NCBI RefSeq assembly: GCF_022815905.2
Contig: NZ_CP119327.1
Span: forward strand, 186,001-250,000
DNA length: 64,000 bases
From: Staphylococcus sp. NRL 16/872
GTDB taxonomy: Bacteria; Bacillota; Bacilli; Staphylococcales; Staphylococcaceae
Direction: 5' to 3'
The notes under the pieces are model-generated. The model ran no database searches. It was given only the letters and a program-made list of their open reading frames with translations, and was not told where the DNA came from. Shown one piece after another: positions 1 to 8,578 of this stretch (positions are counted from its first letter, which is position 1; every line of letters begins with the position of its first letter). The translations under genes and the position numbers were made by a program.

Positions 1-2508
1 AGGGAGTCTACACAACCGAGTAATACCAATCGCCCTTTTCAAGAAGAAGTGAAAAATAATGAAGTAACTTCTACGGAAGAAGGTAACGTAACAATTGCTG
101 AGGTGCCTGAGACTGAGATTAAGGATTTAACGCCTAAAGAGAAAGAAGAATTGTTCAAGGTATTACAAGAAGATGCCAACACGCAAGATCAGCAACCGAA
201 AGCAATTCTGTCAACGACGCCTGAATGGACGTCAGCGCAACGTACGAAGAATGCATCTCGCACTGGGCAAGATCAATTAAATGTGACGCATTCGGGACGC
301 TATACGAGTGGTGCGGACTTCGGTAAAGGTGGCACAGAAATTGTGAAGTACAATCCGAAGAATGGTTATGCGTATTCGGTGAATGGCGATAAAGAAGCGT
401 TAGACATTATTGATGTGAAGCATCCTGGAAAAGAGGGCGCAATTAATTTAGTGAAACGCATTTACTTACAAGATAATGGAATTGAAGCGGGCGACGTGAC
501 AAGCGTGACAGTTCATCCAAGTGGCGATTATGTCGCAGTATCAGCGCCAGCAGAGGATAAAACGCAACCTGGGCACGTGGCGTTCTACAGTGCAGACGGC
601 CAATATTTAAATCATTTGACGGTCGGCAGTCTACCGGATATGGTGACGTTCTCTAAAGATGGCAAATATTTATTAGTTGCGAATGAGGGAGAACCGAATG
701 ATGATTACACAGTTAATCCGCAAGGCTCAGTGTCAGTAATTAATCTTTCTGCTGGCCCAAGTCATTTAACTGCTGAAAATGTGCGCACAGCTGTCTTTAC
801 GAAAGAACATCAACAAGGTCTCCGTGCATTAGGTCCAAATGCAGAGGATGCGTATTTAAATATCGAACCAGAGTATATTGCGGTAGATAATCAAAGTAAG
901 TACGCTTACGTGACATTACAAGAAGTGAGTGCCATTGCGAAGATTGATATCGAAAAAGCACAAATTGTAGATGTGAAAGCCTTACCTTATAAAGATTATT
1001 CACTTGCCCAAAATTCAATGGATCCATCTGACAAAGATGATAAAAAAGAATTACGTCGTGTGCCAGTTCTTGGATTATTACAACCGGACGGTATCGATAC
1101 GTATGAATATAATGGGGAAACATATTTAGTTATCGCGAATGAAGGCGACTCTCAAGATTACAAGGGATATTCTGAAGAAACGCGTGTGAAGAAATTGAAA
1201 GACGATATTCAATTAGATGCACGTTACTATAAAGGTTTCACTCAAGCTGAATTAGATGAAATGGTGAAAAATGGTCTATTTGATGATGAACAACTTGGTC
1301 GTTTGAAAGTGACGACTGCGCAACCATTCAAAACTGAAGACGGTAAATATAATGCACTAGTCACTTATAGCGGACGTTCATTCTCTATCTTGAGAGCGTC
1401 TGATTTGGAAATGATTTACGACAGTGGCAATGACATCGAGCAACGTGTATTAGATTTACTTCCTGAACGCTTCAATGCCAATTATGAAGGACCAGATGAA
1501 ATTGAAGTAGATGGCCGTAGCGATGATAAAGGTCCAGAAGTTGAGAACGTAGTTGTTGGTAAAGTTGGCGCGCATTCATATGCATTCGTCGGATTAGAAC
1601 GCGTGGGTGGCGTTATGATTTATGACATTACGAACCCTAATGAGCCTTATTTTGTGAAATATTTATATGACCCAGATAATAAAGATATCTCACCAGAAGG
1701 CATCACTTTTGAAAGTGCTGAAGAGAGCCCAACAGGCAAACCAATGTTAATCGCCTCATTCGAGCTATCAGGCACAACATCAACTTGGGAATTAGACGAC
1801 TTAACAGGAGATGTAGAAGACGATAATAACCCAGGAAATACTAACGGGGAGTCTAAAGATGATCCTGATAATCCTCTTTCTGAAAATGAAGAACCAAATA
1901 CAGACCATGATGTAGATAACGGAGAACATCAAGATAACGAAGACGAAACTTCAGATAATGAAGAAGACAATCATTCATCTGAAAGCAATAATGGAACTGA
2001 TGAGGGTCTAGAACCACTTTATGAAGTAGATGGGGACATTTTTGGAGATGATAGTGACGAGGTAATCTCAGATCAAGCAGATAATAATGACGGAGATACA
2101 ACTAATCACGAAGAAGGCACTTTAGAGAATGAAGAAAGCAATCAACCTGCTAACCAAAATAATGAAAACGAAACTCATAATGACAACCCAATGTTAACTC
2201 AAGGAGTAGATGTAACACATCATAATAGCTCTTCTCAAAATGTGAATCATAAAGCGCATTCAAATCATCAACAAGACGTCAGTCACAACAGACAATCAAC
2301 TGCACCAAATCATCATACAGTTGAAAATAATCATTCAAATACAGTAGCTAGTAATGTAAAACATTCACAACATTCTAATGGAAAAACAATAAAAGAATTA
2401 CCAAAATCAGGTCAAACTGGAGCCAACACAACATTATGGTCAATCTTATTAGGTGGACTAGGCTTAGCATTCATTAGAAAACACAAACCATCAAAAACTG
2501 AAAAATAA
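1..2508 (+). CDS. LPXTG-type cell-wall-anchored protein, choice-of-anchor I beta-propeller (5' end outside window)
   Basis: The reading frame is open from base 1, so the start and any signal peptide lie upstream of the window. The GTG at 49 is internal to this frame. The visible part has a YVTN/choice-of-anchor I-like beta-propeller (about 90-1800 nt; motifs such as GEPNDDYTVNPQGSVSVI and IANEGDSQDY). A low-complexity D/E/N-rich stalk follows, which becomes His/Asn/Gln-rich (about 1800-2390). A sortase signal ends the protein: LPKSG at 2398-2412, a hydrophobic stretch and a basic tail. LPKSG replaces the canonical LPxTG threonine with Ser. The family is surface-displayed and its ligand or enzymatic activity is unknown. 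The propeller and anchoring are well supported; the function is not. Confidence 0.85.
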   Translation, partial: RESTQPSNTNRPFQEEVKNNEVTSTEEGNVTIAEVPETEIKDLTPKEKEELFKVLQEDANTQDQQPKAILSTTPEWTSAQRTKNASRTGQDQLNVTHSGRYTSGADFGKGGTEIVKYNPKNGYAYSVNGDKEALDIIDVKHPGKEGAINLVKRIYLQDNGIEAGDVTSVTVHPSGDYVAVSAPAEDKTQPGHVAFYSADGQYLNHLTVGSLPDMVTFSKDGKYLLVANEGEPNDDYTVNPQGSVSVINLSAGPSHLTAENVRTAVFTKEHQQGLRALGPNAEDAYLNIEPEYIAVDNQSKYAYVTLQEVSAIAKIDIEKAQIVDVKALPYKDYSLAQNSMDPSDKDDKKELRRVPVLGLLQPDGIDTYEYNGETYLVIANEGDSQDYKGYSEETRVKKLKDDIQLDARYYKGFTQAELDEMVKNGLFDDEQLGRLKVTTAQPFKTEDGKYNALVTYSGRSFSILRASDLEMIYDSGNDIEQRVLDLLPERFNANYEGPDEIEVDGRSDDKGPEVENVVVGKVGAHSYAFVGLERVGGVMIYDITNPNEPYFVKYLYDPDNKDISPEGITFESAEESPTGKPMLIASFELSGTTSTWELDDLTGDVEDDNNPGNTNGESKDDPDNPLSENEEPNTDHDVDNGEHQDNEDETSDNEEDNHSSESNNGTDEGLEPLYEVDGDIFGDDSDEVISDQADNNDGDTTNHEEGTLENEESNQPANQNNENETHNDNPMLTQGVDVTHHNSSSQNVNHKAHSNHQQDVSHNRQSTAPNHHTVENNHSNTVASNVKHSQHSNGKTIKELPKSGQTGANTTLWSILLGGLGLAFIRKHKPSKTEK

Positions 2509-2521
2509 TATATAAATCTCA

Positions 2522-2563
2522 TAGCTCATTAGATGATTAAGTTCATTTAGTGCGCTATTTTTC
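2522..2563 (+). terminator. Rho-independent terminator of the surface protein gene
   Basis: An imperfect inverted repeat (TAGCTCATTAGATGA paired with TTCATTTAGTGCGCTA) is followed by a T-run shortly after the stop codon. Confidence 0.6.
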
Positions 2564-2717
2564 TATTTAATTTTTACAATTAAACGCTAAATACATGTAT
2601 AACATGATATGCTAAATTTTGGATACAGAATGTTAACGAATATCAAGACAACGCACCATTTTGTATGCAGAAAAATACATATAAACTTGCTAAGTTTGAA
2701 GTGAGGTGACCTATATT

Positions 2718-3053
2718 ATGAAACTTGCTGAACAGATTAAAAAGCATCGCAAGAAGAACAATCTAACTCAAGATCAATTAGCTACTGAATTACATACCAC
2801 ACGACAAACCATTTCTAAATGGGAACAGGGCACGATTGAACCGAATGCTCAAATGATTGTTCAATTGGCCAACAAGTTTGGTATTTCAACAGATGAGTTA
2901 TTAACTGGAGAAGAAACTACGCTACATAAAGAGGAGGTAAACCAACCATCTCAACATTTAAATTTTTGGGACTTCTTATCTCAAAAATGGTGGTTTGTAC
3001 TCATCATTGTCGTTATTATTTGTGGCACCATCACTCAAATATTCACAAGTTAA
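2718..3053 (+). CDS. XRE-family helix-turn-helix regulator with C-terminal membrane segment
   Basis: A 111-residue protein. An HTH_3 domain occupies about residues 3-60 (LTQDQLA, TRQTISKWEQG). A short linker leads to one hydrophobic segment at the C terminus (WWFVLIIVVIICGTI), which suggests a membrane-tethered DNA-binding protein. I chose the ATG at 2718 because GAGGTG lies nine bases upstream; the GTG at 2706 is inside that ribosome site. It is 36 bases upstream of a CPBP-family gene on the same strand and probably co-transcribed. Tethered XRE regulators often sense membrane or peptide signals, but no ligand can be inferred here. Confidence 0.85.
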   Translation: MKLAEQIKKHRKKNNLTQDQLATELHTTRQTISKWEQGTIEPNAQMIVQLANKFGISTDELLTGEETTLHKEEVNQPSQHLNFWDFLSQKWWFVLIIVVIICGTITQIFTS

Positions 3054-3062
3054 AATATAGGT

Positions 3063-3083
3063 CTCCTAAGATAACTTAGGAGG
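3063..3083 (+). promoter_or_regulatory. Hairpin sequestering the ribosome site of the CPBP gene at 3090
   Basis: CTCCTAAG (3063-3070) and CTTAGGAG (3075-3082) form a perfect 8-bp stem with a 4-base ATAA loop. The 3' arm contains most of the AGGAGG Shine-Dalgarno sequence (3078-3083), six bases before the ATG. The structure should close the ribosome site unless it is opened, for example by a ribosome on the upstream XRE gene or by a factor. There is no T-run, so it is not a terminator. Confidence 0.6.
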
Positions 3084-3089
3084 TTACTT

Positions 3090-3911
3090 ATGTCTTTAAT
3101 AAATAAAAGTTTAAAAATCATTGGCGTTATCATTTTATCTTTCATCCTAACGGTAGTGGCTCAAAACATAGCCATTCTATGGCATTTATTAAACTTACAT
3201 TCATTTGAAACGGTTTTACATGCGATAACTTATGTAGTTTTAACTTTTGTATTCGTCAAATTAATTATAAATAAATTGTTTAAAGATACTTTAGCGAATT
3301 ATCGCATCAACAAATTTCAATTCAACAAAAGTTATATCATCATTGGTCTGCTTATACCAATAGTCATGTTTTTAATCTTTATTTGCTTTGTACCAGGGCA
3401 TTTTGAAATAACTAAAACCAACAATATGACTGAATATCTTGAAATGTTATTTGAAATTGTGGTGTTAGGAGGCATTTGTGCACCAATAGCTGAAGAACTA
3501 GTTACTAGAGGCTTGTTGATGGGCTACATTGAAAAGAAAACAAATATCACATTTGCCATTATTGTTACGTCAGTACTCTTCGCATCAGTTCATTTGTTTA
3601 ACGGATGGATGTCTGGCGTAAGTCTAATACTACTTCTATCTGGAGGAATAATTGCAGGTATTTTATACGGGTTAACGGCATATAAATTTAATAGTATTTG
3701 GGCAAGTGCCTTCTTACATATATGCTGGAACATGGCAGATCTTCTCCATGTCACAACCCATAATGAAAACTACGGCGTTATTCAATACATTACCAAGACT
3801 AATAACATATTAATAACTGGAGGAGATTACGGTAATACCGCCTCAGTTATTTCAATAGGTATATTTTTAATCGCAATAATTATTTTATTATTCAAGAAAA
3901 GAAAAATTTAG
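3090..3911 (+). CDS. CPBP family intramembrane metalloprotease-like protein (1 of 7)
   Basis: A 273-residue multi-pass membrane protein of the CPBP (CAAX protease/bacteriocin-processing, Abi) family. The three family motifs are present: EELVTR (EExxxR, about residue 135), FASVH (FxxxH, about 166) and HICWN (HxxxN-like) near the last third. Family members are glutamic-type intramembrane proteases or immunity factors against bacteriocins; the substrate is unknown. It follows an XRE-TM regulator, its ribosome site is buried in a hairpin, and a hairpin follows the stop. It is the first of three same-strand CPBP genes. Confidence 0.85.
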   Translation: MSLINKSLKIIGVIILSFILTVVAQNIAILWHLLNLHSFETVLHAITYVVLTFVFVKLIINKLFKDTLANYRINKFQFNKSYIIIGLLIPIVMFLIFICFVPGHFEITKTNNMTEYLEMLFEIVVLGGICAPIAEELVTRGLLMGYIEKKTNITFAIIVTSVLFASVHLFNGWMSGVSLILLLSGGIIAGILYGLTAYKFNSIWASAFLHICWNMADLLHVTTHNENYGVIQYITKTNNILITGGDYGNTASVISIGIFLIAIIILLFKKRKI

Positions 3912-3916
3912 AAAAT

Positions 3917-3943
3917 GAGCAAAGCTTAACGTCTGCTTTGCTC
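3917..3943 (+). terminator. Hairpin after the first CPBP gene
   Basis: A 9-bp perfect stem (GAGCAAAGC/GCTTTGCTC) with a 9-base loop directly follows the stop. The following bases (TTCGTTG) are not a strong T-run, so this could be a weak terminator or an mRNA-stabilising hairpin. Confidence 0.45.
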
Positions 3944-4001
3944 TTCGTTGTGTTAATCTTAATTTGAATACATAAATTTAACTTAAAGGAGATTAATATT
4001 T

Positions 4002-4856
4002 ATGGTGGAGCAAAGAAAGTTTAGTATTTCTAGGATAATAGCATATATGTTATTAACAATTTTTATCTTATTGATATCTGGAGAATTAAGCGGTTTTCTT
4101 ATTGAACATGGATTGCCAAAACCATTAGGACAATTACTTTCAGGTTTAATGTTTACCATAAGTGCTTTAATCATAGTAAAGTATATTCATTCTAAAAATC
4201 CGTCGATTTTAAGAGAGATTAAATTAGTTGGTTATAGTAACAAACGAGACTTAATCATTGCTTTAATCTTACCATTCTTAATTACGCTTGCTGCATTTGG
4301 CATAGTTATTGGTACAGGCATGATAAGTAATTTTAGAATTAGTACAGATATACATATTTGGTCAATGTTCTTGTTTAATTGTATTTTTGCCATTTTATAT
4401 GAAGCATTTCCTGAAGAAGTATTGATTAGAGGATTAATTCTAAATGAATTACGCAAAAAATTTAATTTTATGGAATCTCTATTTATACAACCGTTACTAT
4501 TTTCTATTATTGGCGGTGTAGCACATATTGTTACCAACTTAATACATATGGGAGGACCAGAAATATTTTCAGTTATAGAACATATGATTCAATTTTATTT
4601 ATTTGGTTTTGTCATACAGCTTTATAGAGAATTTTCTGGTTCATTATTTGCAAACATGTTATTCCATTTAGTTTGTCTTGAAACAACAAGATTTATATTT
4701 GTTAGTTCAGAGCTGTCTATTATTAAATTTGATGAAATTGCCTTTGGTTTTACGTCATTGGTAGGATTATTTTTTGGATTATACCTAGGAAGCGCAATTA
4801 TTTTATCCTTTCTACTTTGGCTTAGAAAAAGAAATTATGAAAAATCAAATAAATAA
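4002..4856 (+). CDS. CPBP family intramembrane metalloprotease-like protein (2 of 7)
   Basis: A 284-residue polytopic membrane protein. The CPBP motif EEVLIR is at about residues 138-143. A histidine-containing segment (GGVAHIVTN) and a third-motif-like NMLFHLV follow, so all proposed active-site positions are broadly kept, although motif 3 lacks the final Asn. The start is ATG with an AAAGGAGA ribosome site upstream. It is only 21 bases upstream of the next CPBP gene, so the two form an operon. Its sequence is clearly different from its neighbours, so this is not a recent duplication. Confidence 0.8.
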   Translation: MVEQRKFSISRIIAYMLLTIFILLISGELSGFLIEHGLPKPLGQLLSGLMFTISALIIVKYIHSKNPSILREIKLVGYSNKRDLIIALILPFLITLAAFGIVIGTGMISNFRISTDIHIWSMFLFNCIFAILYEAFPEEVLIRGLILNELRKKFNFMESLFIQPLLFSIIGGVAHIVTNLIHMGGPEIFSVIEHMIQFYLFGFVIQLYREFSGSLFANMLFHLVCLETTRFIFVSSELSIIKFDEIAFGFTSLVGLFFGLYLGSAIILSFLLWLRKRNYEKSNK

Positions 4857-4877
4857 TGAGGAGGCACAATATCGTTT

Positions 4878-5735
4878 ATGCGTAAACCACTACTTATATA
4901 TATTCTATTAGTTTTCGTCTTAACGTATAGCATTGAAGGACTTGTATATTTATTAGGTGGACTTCAAGCTTTTTCAATAATCGCGAGTTTAGCGATGCTA
5001 CTTCCTGCGATTTCAGCAATCATCGTATGGGTTATTTATTATCGAGATAATAAATTTTGGAAATTCTTCGGACTTAGATTAGGTAAAATTAAATATTGGT
5101 TTATATATCCAATGCTGATGTTAGTGACTTTGATCATCATATATTTAATTTCTTATATTATATATCCTAATCAATTTTTAAATAGCTCAGAATTACAACA
5201 TAGAATGAAAGATACTTTTATTTTCATACCTGGCGTACCTGCATTAATTAGTTTATTAATACCATTAGCACTTAATTTAACAGTGGGAATCATTTTTAGT
5301 ATTATCGCTTATCTTGGAGAAGAATTAGGTTGGCGTGCATTTATGTATCCTCAACTAACTAAATTAGGATTAACGAAAGGGCTAATCATAGGTGGTATAA
5401 TATGGGGGTTGTGGCACTTACCGCTCATTTTAATGGGACACAATTATCCTAATCATCCAATTTTAGGAAATATAATGATGATATTAATGTGTATGCCACT
5501 AGGAATAATTCTTTATTATTCATATATCAAATCTGGAAGTATTTTTGTCCCAGCGATAATGCATGGAATTTTTAATCAATTTTCAAGCACTCTAACTATT
5601 TTCTCTATTAAAGAATCACAATTTGATCCACTTATATACGGTTCAACAGGAATTATCGGAATAATAATTTTAAGTATTATCGCTATATTTTGTATTAAAA
5701 GAATGAAAGTTTTTGGAAAGAAATATAGTTATTAA
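4878..5735 (+). CDS. CPBP family intramembrane metalloprotease-like protein (3 of 7)
   Basis: A 285-residue polytopic protein with the variant motif EELGWR (about residue 147), WGLWHLP, and HGIFNQF as third motif. EELGWR plus WHLP is the signature of a distinct CPBP subgroup, different from the EELVTR type at 3090. GAGGAGG precedes the ATG with a long 13-base gap. It is in an operon with the gene ending at 4856. An imperfect hairpin (about 5740-5769) follows the stop. Substrate and role are unknown; roles proposed for the family include bacteriocin immunity, peptide processing and CAAX-like proteolysis. Confidence 0.82.
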   Translation: MRKPLLIYILLVFVLTYSIEGLVYLLGGLQAFSIIASLAMLLPAISAIIVWVIYYRDNKFWKFFGLRLGKIKYWFIYPMLMLVTLIIIYLISYIIYPNQFLNSSELQHRMKDTFIFIPGVPALISLLIPLALNLTVGIIFSIIAYLGEELGWRAFMYPQLTKLGLTKGLIIGGIIWGLWHLPLILMGHNYPNHPILGNIMMILMCMPLGIILYYSYIKSGSIFVPAIMHGIFNQFSSTLTIFSIKESQFDPLIYGSTGIIGIIILSIIAIFCIKRMKVFGKKYSY

Positions 5736-5888
5736 TTTTTAGACTACCTCTATAAGGTGGTTAGTCTTAATATTAAAAATCTACGTAAAATCGCATGATT
5801 TCTGCAAAAAATAATGATTTGTTCATAATTTTCGCTAGAATAAACAACGCTTTAACCATAATATGAGGTCGGAAAGGAGCGGATCAAT

Positions 5889-6293
5889 TTGAAAACTAAC
5901 AATGTTGGGGAACGAATTCGAAACTTAAGGAAGTCTAAAAAGATGTCTCAAGAAAAATTAGCAGAAAAATTAAACGTTTCTCGACATTCTATTTCAAATT
6001 GGGAACGAGAAGTGAGTTCTCCAGATATGCATTCTTTGGTGGAGATGACAGAACTTTTCGGCGTTTCTTTAAATCAATTGGTTAAAGGAGACGAAATAAT
6101 CGTGAATAAATATGTTTATGCAGCTTTAGCTTTTTTCCTTGGCGGATTTGGTGCACATCGTTTTTATAGAAAACAGTATGGAAAGGCAGTCTTATATTTA
6201 ATATTTTGTTGGACAGGTATTCCAGGTGTGATTGGCATGATAGAAGGCGTGATTGCATTTATAAAAACCGCAGATGCTCAAGGTAATATTTAA
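5889..6293 (+). CDS. XRE-family regulator fused to a TM2 domain
   Basis: A 134-residue protein starting at TTG 5889, supported by AGGAG nine bases upstream. Residues 5-65 form an HTH_3 domain (MSQEKLAEKLNVSRHSISNWE). The C-terminal half is a TM2 domain: two hydrophobic helices with the LGGFGAHRFYRKQYGKAV motif between them. TM2 domains occur in membrane proteins of unknown function, and fusion to an HTH suggests a membrane-bound transcription factor. It is the second tethered XRE protein bordering the CPBP block. The protein has two membrane helices, whereas the one at 2718 has one. Confidence 0.85.
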   Translation: MKTNNVGERIRNLRKSKKMSQEKLAEKLNVSRHSISNWEREVSSPDMHSLVEMTELFGVSLNQLVKGDEIIVNKYVYAALAFFLGGFGAHRFYRKQYGKAVLYLIFCWTGIPGVIGMIEGVIAFIKTADAQGNI

Positions 6294-6307
6294 GCACGAT
6301 CAAATGA

Positions 6308-6352
6308 ACTATCGATACTAAAATTTTATTTTAGTGTCGGTAGTTTTATTTT
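6308..6352 (+). terminator. Rho-independent terminator after the XRE-TM2 gene
   Basis: A 17-bp stem with two G-T wobbles (6308-6324 with 6328-6344) is followed by TTTTATTTTT. A second hairpin (CACTTATAG/CTATAAGTG, about 6368-6396) follows closely. Confidence 0.75.
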
Positions 6353-6396
6353 TAGCATAAAAAATACACTTATAGCATTGGGAGAACTATAAGTGC

Positions 6397-6707
6397 ATTT
6401 ATCACCATTATAGGCAATTTGGAAAATACAAATGTTTGGGTGTTAATAAAATGTCAGGAAAGTAACATTTTATTCATTGGGATGCTTAGCTATATAGAAT
6501 TTACTAGAAAATTAGGGAGTGTCTAGTTTGAAATGAGAGGAGTATACGCATTTCAATACTACAGAAAAACTATACTATAATAATCCCATGCAGATACTAT
6601 ATTATGTATCTATTTGATTTTTACCCACCCATTAATAATTGAAACCTTTTTATCGTTAAAAAATATAATTTTAATATTTATTTTTTGTAAATAATTATTA
6701 TCGAGAA
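6397..6707. other. Intergenic stretch without a convincing gene
   Basis: No ORF with a credible ribosome site above about 15 codons was seen. It contains an 8-bp perfect dyad TTGAAATG/CATTTCAA (6528-6535 and 6549-6556) of unknown role. A 15-codon ORF (ATG at 6533, upstream AGGGAG) overlaps that dyad and is too short to judge. Confidence 0.4.
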
Positions 6708-7487
6708 TTATTTCATGATAATTGAAATTAGAGCGCCAATTAATACCACGCTTGCATAAGCATTATTTAACATATGTACAAGTATGCTGTCTTTAAGACT
6801 TCCTCTACGTTTATAAGCTAGATATAAACCTATTCCCATTAACATGTACATTAAGAAAGCAATGAGGTTTCCAGCACTATGATTGGCAGAGAAGATAACT
6901 GAAGATAATATAAGTGGAAGAATAAATGAACCTTTGTTAAAAATAGTTTCTTTAAAAATACCTCGGAAAGCATGTTCTTCCACATAAGGTGCTATAAAAG
7001 TAATTGCTACGAAAAAGACTATTAAAGCAATAATGATAGATGGTGTTAAGGTATCAATACGTTCTAAATTTTTCATTAAAGCTTTATCATTATTAGATTG
7101 ATGTTGTCCGTAAATTGACACCATAATGGCACTCATGATTATAATCATAATTCGAAGACCAATAAACCATAAAATATTGATACCAATATCTTTCAATTTT
7201 AGGGGTTGATGAATATTTTCATATGTATGACGACGATAATATGTTCTTACGGCCCATATAACAAATGCTGAAAGAATTATAAAACCTATAGCTAGTCCGA
7301 TAATTAATCCTAAACTTTTATTACTTACTGCCAACCCTAGTGTACTTAAAGCTAAAATGGCCGGTAATTGAATAAAAATCATAAAAAAGATGAAAATGAA
7401 TACGTTAAGAAATCGATTTCCCTTTGGCCTAATCGCTGTGTCATTTATTTGATCATTTTGCTTATCCAATGAATCAACTTGTTCCAA
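6708..7487 (-). CDS. CPBP family intramembrane metalloprotease-like protein (4 of 7)
   Basis: A 259-residue polytopic protein with a short hydrophilic N terminus. The motifs are EEHAFR, SANHSAGN and HMLNN. The start is TTG at 7487 with a weak AGGTTG upstream, so the exact start is uncertain. It is a close paralogue of the protein at 26202-27032: the two share RPKGNRFLNVFIFI/HPTGNTFVNILIFI-like N-terminal segments, YRGIFKET-like motif 1 context and overall layout. It runs opposite to the XRE-TM2 gene and has its own promoter region. Confidence 0.82.
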   Translation of the reverse strand: MEQVDSLDKQNDQINDTAIRPKGNRFLNVFIFIFFMIFIQLPAILALSTLGLAVSNKSLGLIIGLAIGFIILSAFVIWAVRTYYRRHTYENIHQPLKLKDIGINILWFIGLRIMIIIMSAIMVSIYGQHQSNNDKALMKNLERIDTLTPSIIIALIVFFVAITFIAPYVEEHAFRGIFKETIFNKGSFILPLILSSVIFSANHSAGNLIAFLMYMLMGIGLYLAYKRRGSLKDSILVHMLNNAYASVVLIGALISIIMK

Positions 7488-7774
7488 ACTAACAACCTAC
7501 TTTCTAACATATTTATGCATAAATTAAATGTAATTGCATACATATTTTATATTAACATACACAATTTTGGGACGAATAAATTACAAAAAATTAAATGAAA
7601 ACTTTACATTAGATAAAATATGATTAAAAAATTAGAAAATAGCTTTAGCGAAAGTATTTATAGTTGATAAGGATTATTTAAAAGAGAAGGAGCATTAAAT
7701 TATTAAAGAATTTAAAAATCAACATAATAATGTAAGAAGTTTTAAAGATGAACTAAAAATGTTGTTGAGGTTAA
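7488..7774. other. AT-rich promoter region with a possible ORF remnant
   Basis: It contains the upstream region of the minus-strand CPBP gene. Further right, AAGGAG at 7687-7692 precedes an open frame beginning at ATT 7702. That frame reads about 35 codons (KEFKNQHNNVRSFKDEL) and then runs into the repeat island, where it stops. It has no ATG/GTG/TTG start and is probably a gene remnant cut by the repeat; it is not called as a CDS. Confidence 0.25.
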
Positions 7775-8310
7775 GGAACGTAAGTGATTACACACTTACG
7801 TAAGTAGTTCTAAGATGACTAACGAATGATGTTGCGCGACACTTTGCGTTTTTCATTGAACACAAGTGAAATTTTACTTGTGTAAGGCGTTCTAAGATAG
7901 ATAACGAAACGTAGTTGAGTGCGGGGCCCCAGCACAAAGACTTTCGCATAGAAAGTCTACAAACAAAGCAAGCTGGGGGAGGAACGTAAGTGTTCTAACA
8001 CTTGCGTAAGTAGTTCTAAGGTAGATTACGAAGTGTAGTTGTGAAGACTCCTGGTGGAAAAGAAAGAGCCTCAAGACTACAGGCTTGAGCCTTTCCCACC
8101 GGAAAGCGTAACAACTTAAACAAGTGAATATCTATCTAAGAACTACTTTACAAGACCAAGGCTCGACCCAGCCCCCTAGGCAAGCATCTCAACTTAAGTG
8201 AGTGAATATCTATCTAAGAACGACTTTATAAGACTACAGGCTTAAGCCTTTCCCGCAAGAAAGCGTCGCAACAAAATGAGTGATTATCTATCTTAGAATA
8301 GCATTTTATA
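7775..8310. repeat. Composite palindromic repeat island (STAR-like)
   Basis: About 535 bp with no gene. It contains several direct and inverted copies of a core GTTCTAAGATAGATAACGAA (for example 7803 and 7889 direct; 8130, 8210 and 8286 inverted). It also holds a hairpin CCCCAGC...GCTGGGG (7927-7978) with an inner AGACTTTC/GAAAGTCT stem preceded by GGGGCCCC, and repeated CGTAAGTG/CACTTACG palindromes. The GGGGCCCC core resembles staphylococcal STAR elements. Related elements occur at 33.6, 35.0 and 49.3 kb. A 31-base segment (7889-7919) is exactly repeated in inverse orientation at 49392-49422. Confidence 0.8.
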
Positions 8311-8528
8311 AAGTACCAATAATAACTAAAAATTTGTTAGGAAACGTTTACTTATTATTTTTATTTATTGCTCATTTTGTGTAATAATAAAATCGTAGAA
8401 ATACAGGTAATCACGTTTATTGTAACTCTAAAATACATATTTATTTCAAATATCGTGTAATTGTAAATATTTTGTCAATTAAGCATAAATAATTTATAAG
8501 ATATTTTGAAATGTGTTGTATTATTTTT

Positions 8529-8542
8529 TGTAATCGCTTACA
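8529..8542 (+). promoter_or_regulatory. Predicted cre (CcpA) site upstream of arcB
   Basis: TGTAATCGCTTACA fits the catabolite-responsive consensus (TGNAANCGNNNNCA) within a near-palindromic TTGTAATCGCTTACAA. It lies 37 bases before the arcB start, which suggests glucose repression through CcpA. Confidence 0.6.
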
Positions 8543-8578
8543 ATAAATGTGAAAGAAATCACAAAGGAGTTGTACAAG

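Noticed and set aside
6533..6580. 15-codon ORF as a peptide pheromone for the XRE/CPBP block
   Set aside because: It has a reasonable ribosome site but no export signal or pheromone-like pattern, and a hairpin runs through its start.
7892..8074. 60-codon minus-strand ORF inside the repeat island
   Set aside because: Its sequence is made entirely of repeat modules and it has no start signal.
7775..8310. Possible CRISPR array
   Set aside because: Repeats are irregularly spaced, inverted and palindromic, with no uniform spacers and no cas genes.
8339..8352. Second cre site before arcB (GGAAACGTTTAC)
   Set aside because: It lacks the conserved outer TG and CA positions, whereas the site at 8529 fits better and is closer to the gene.
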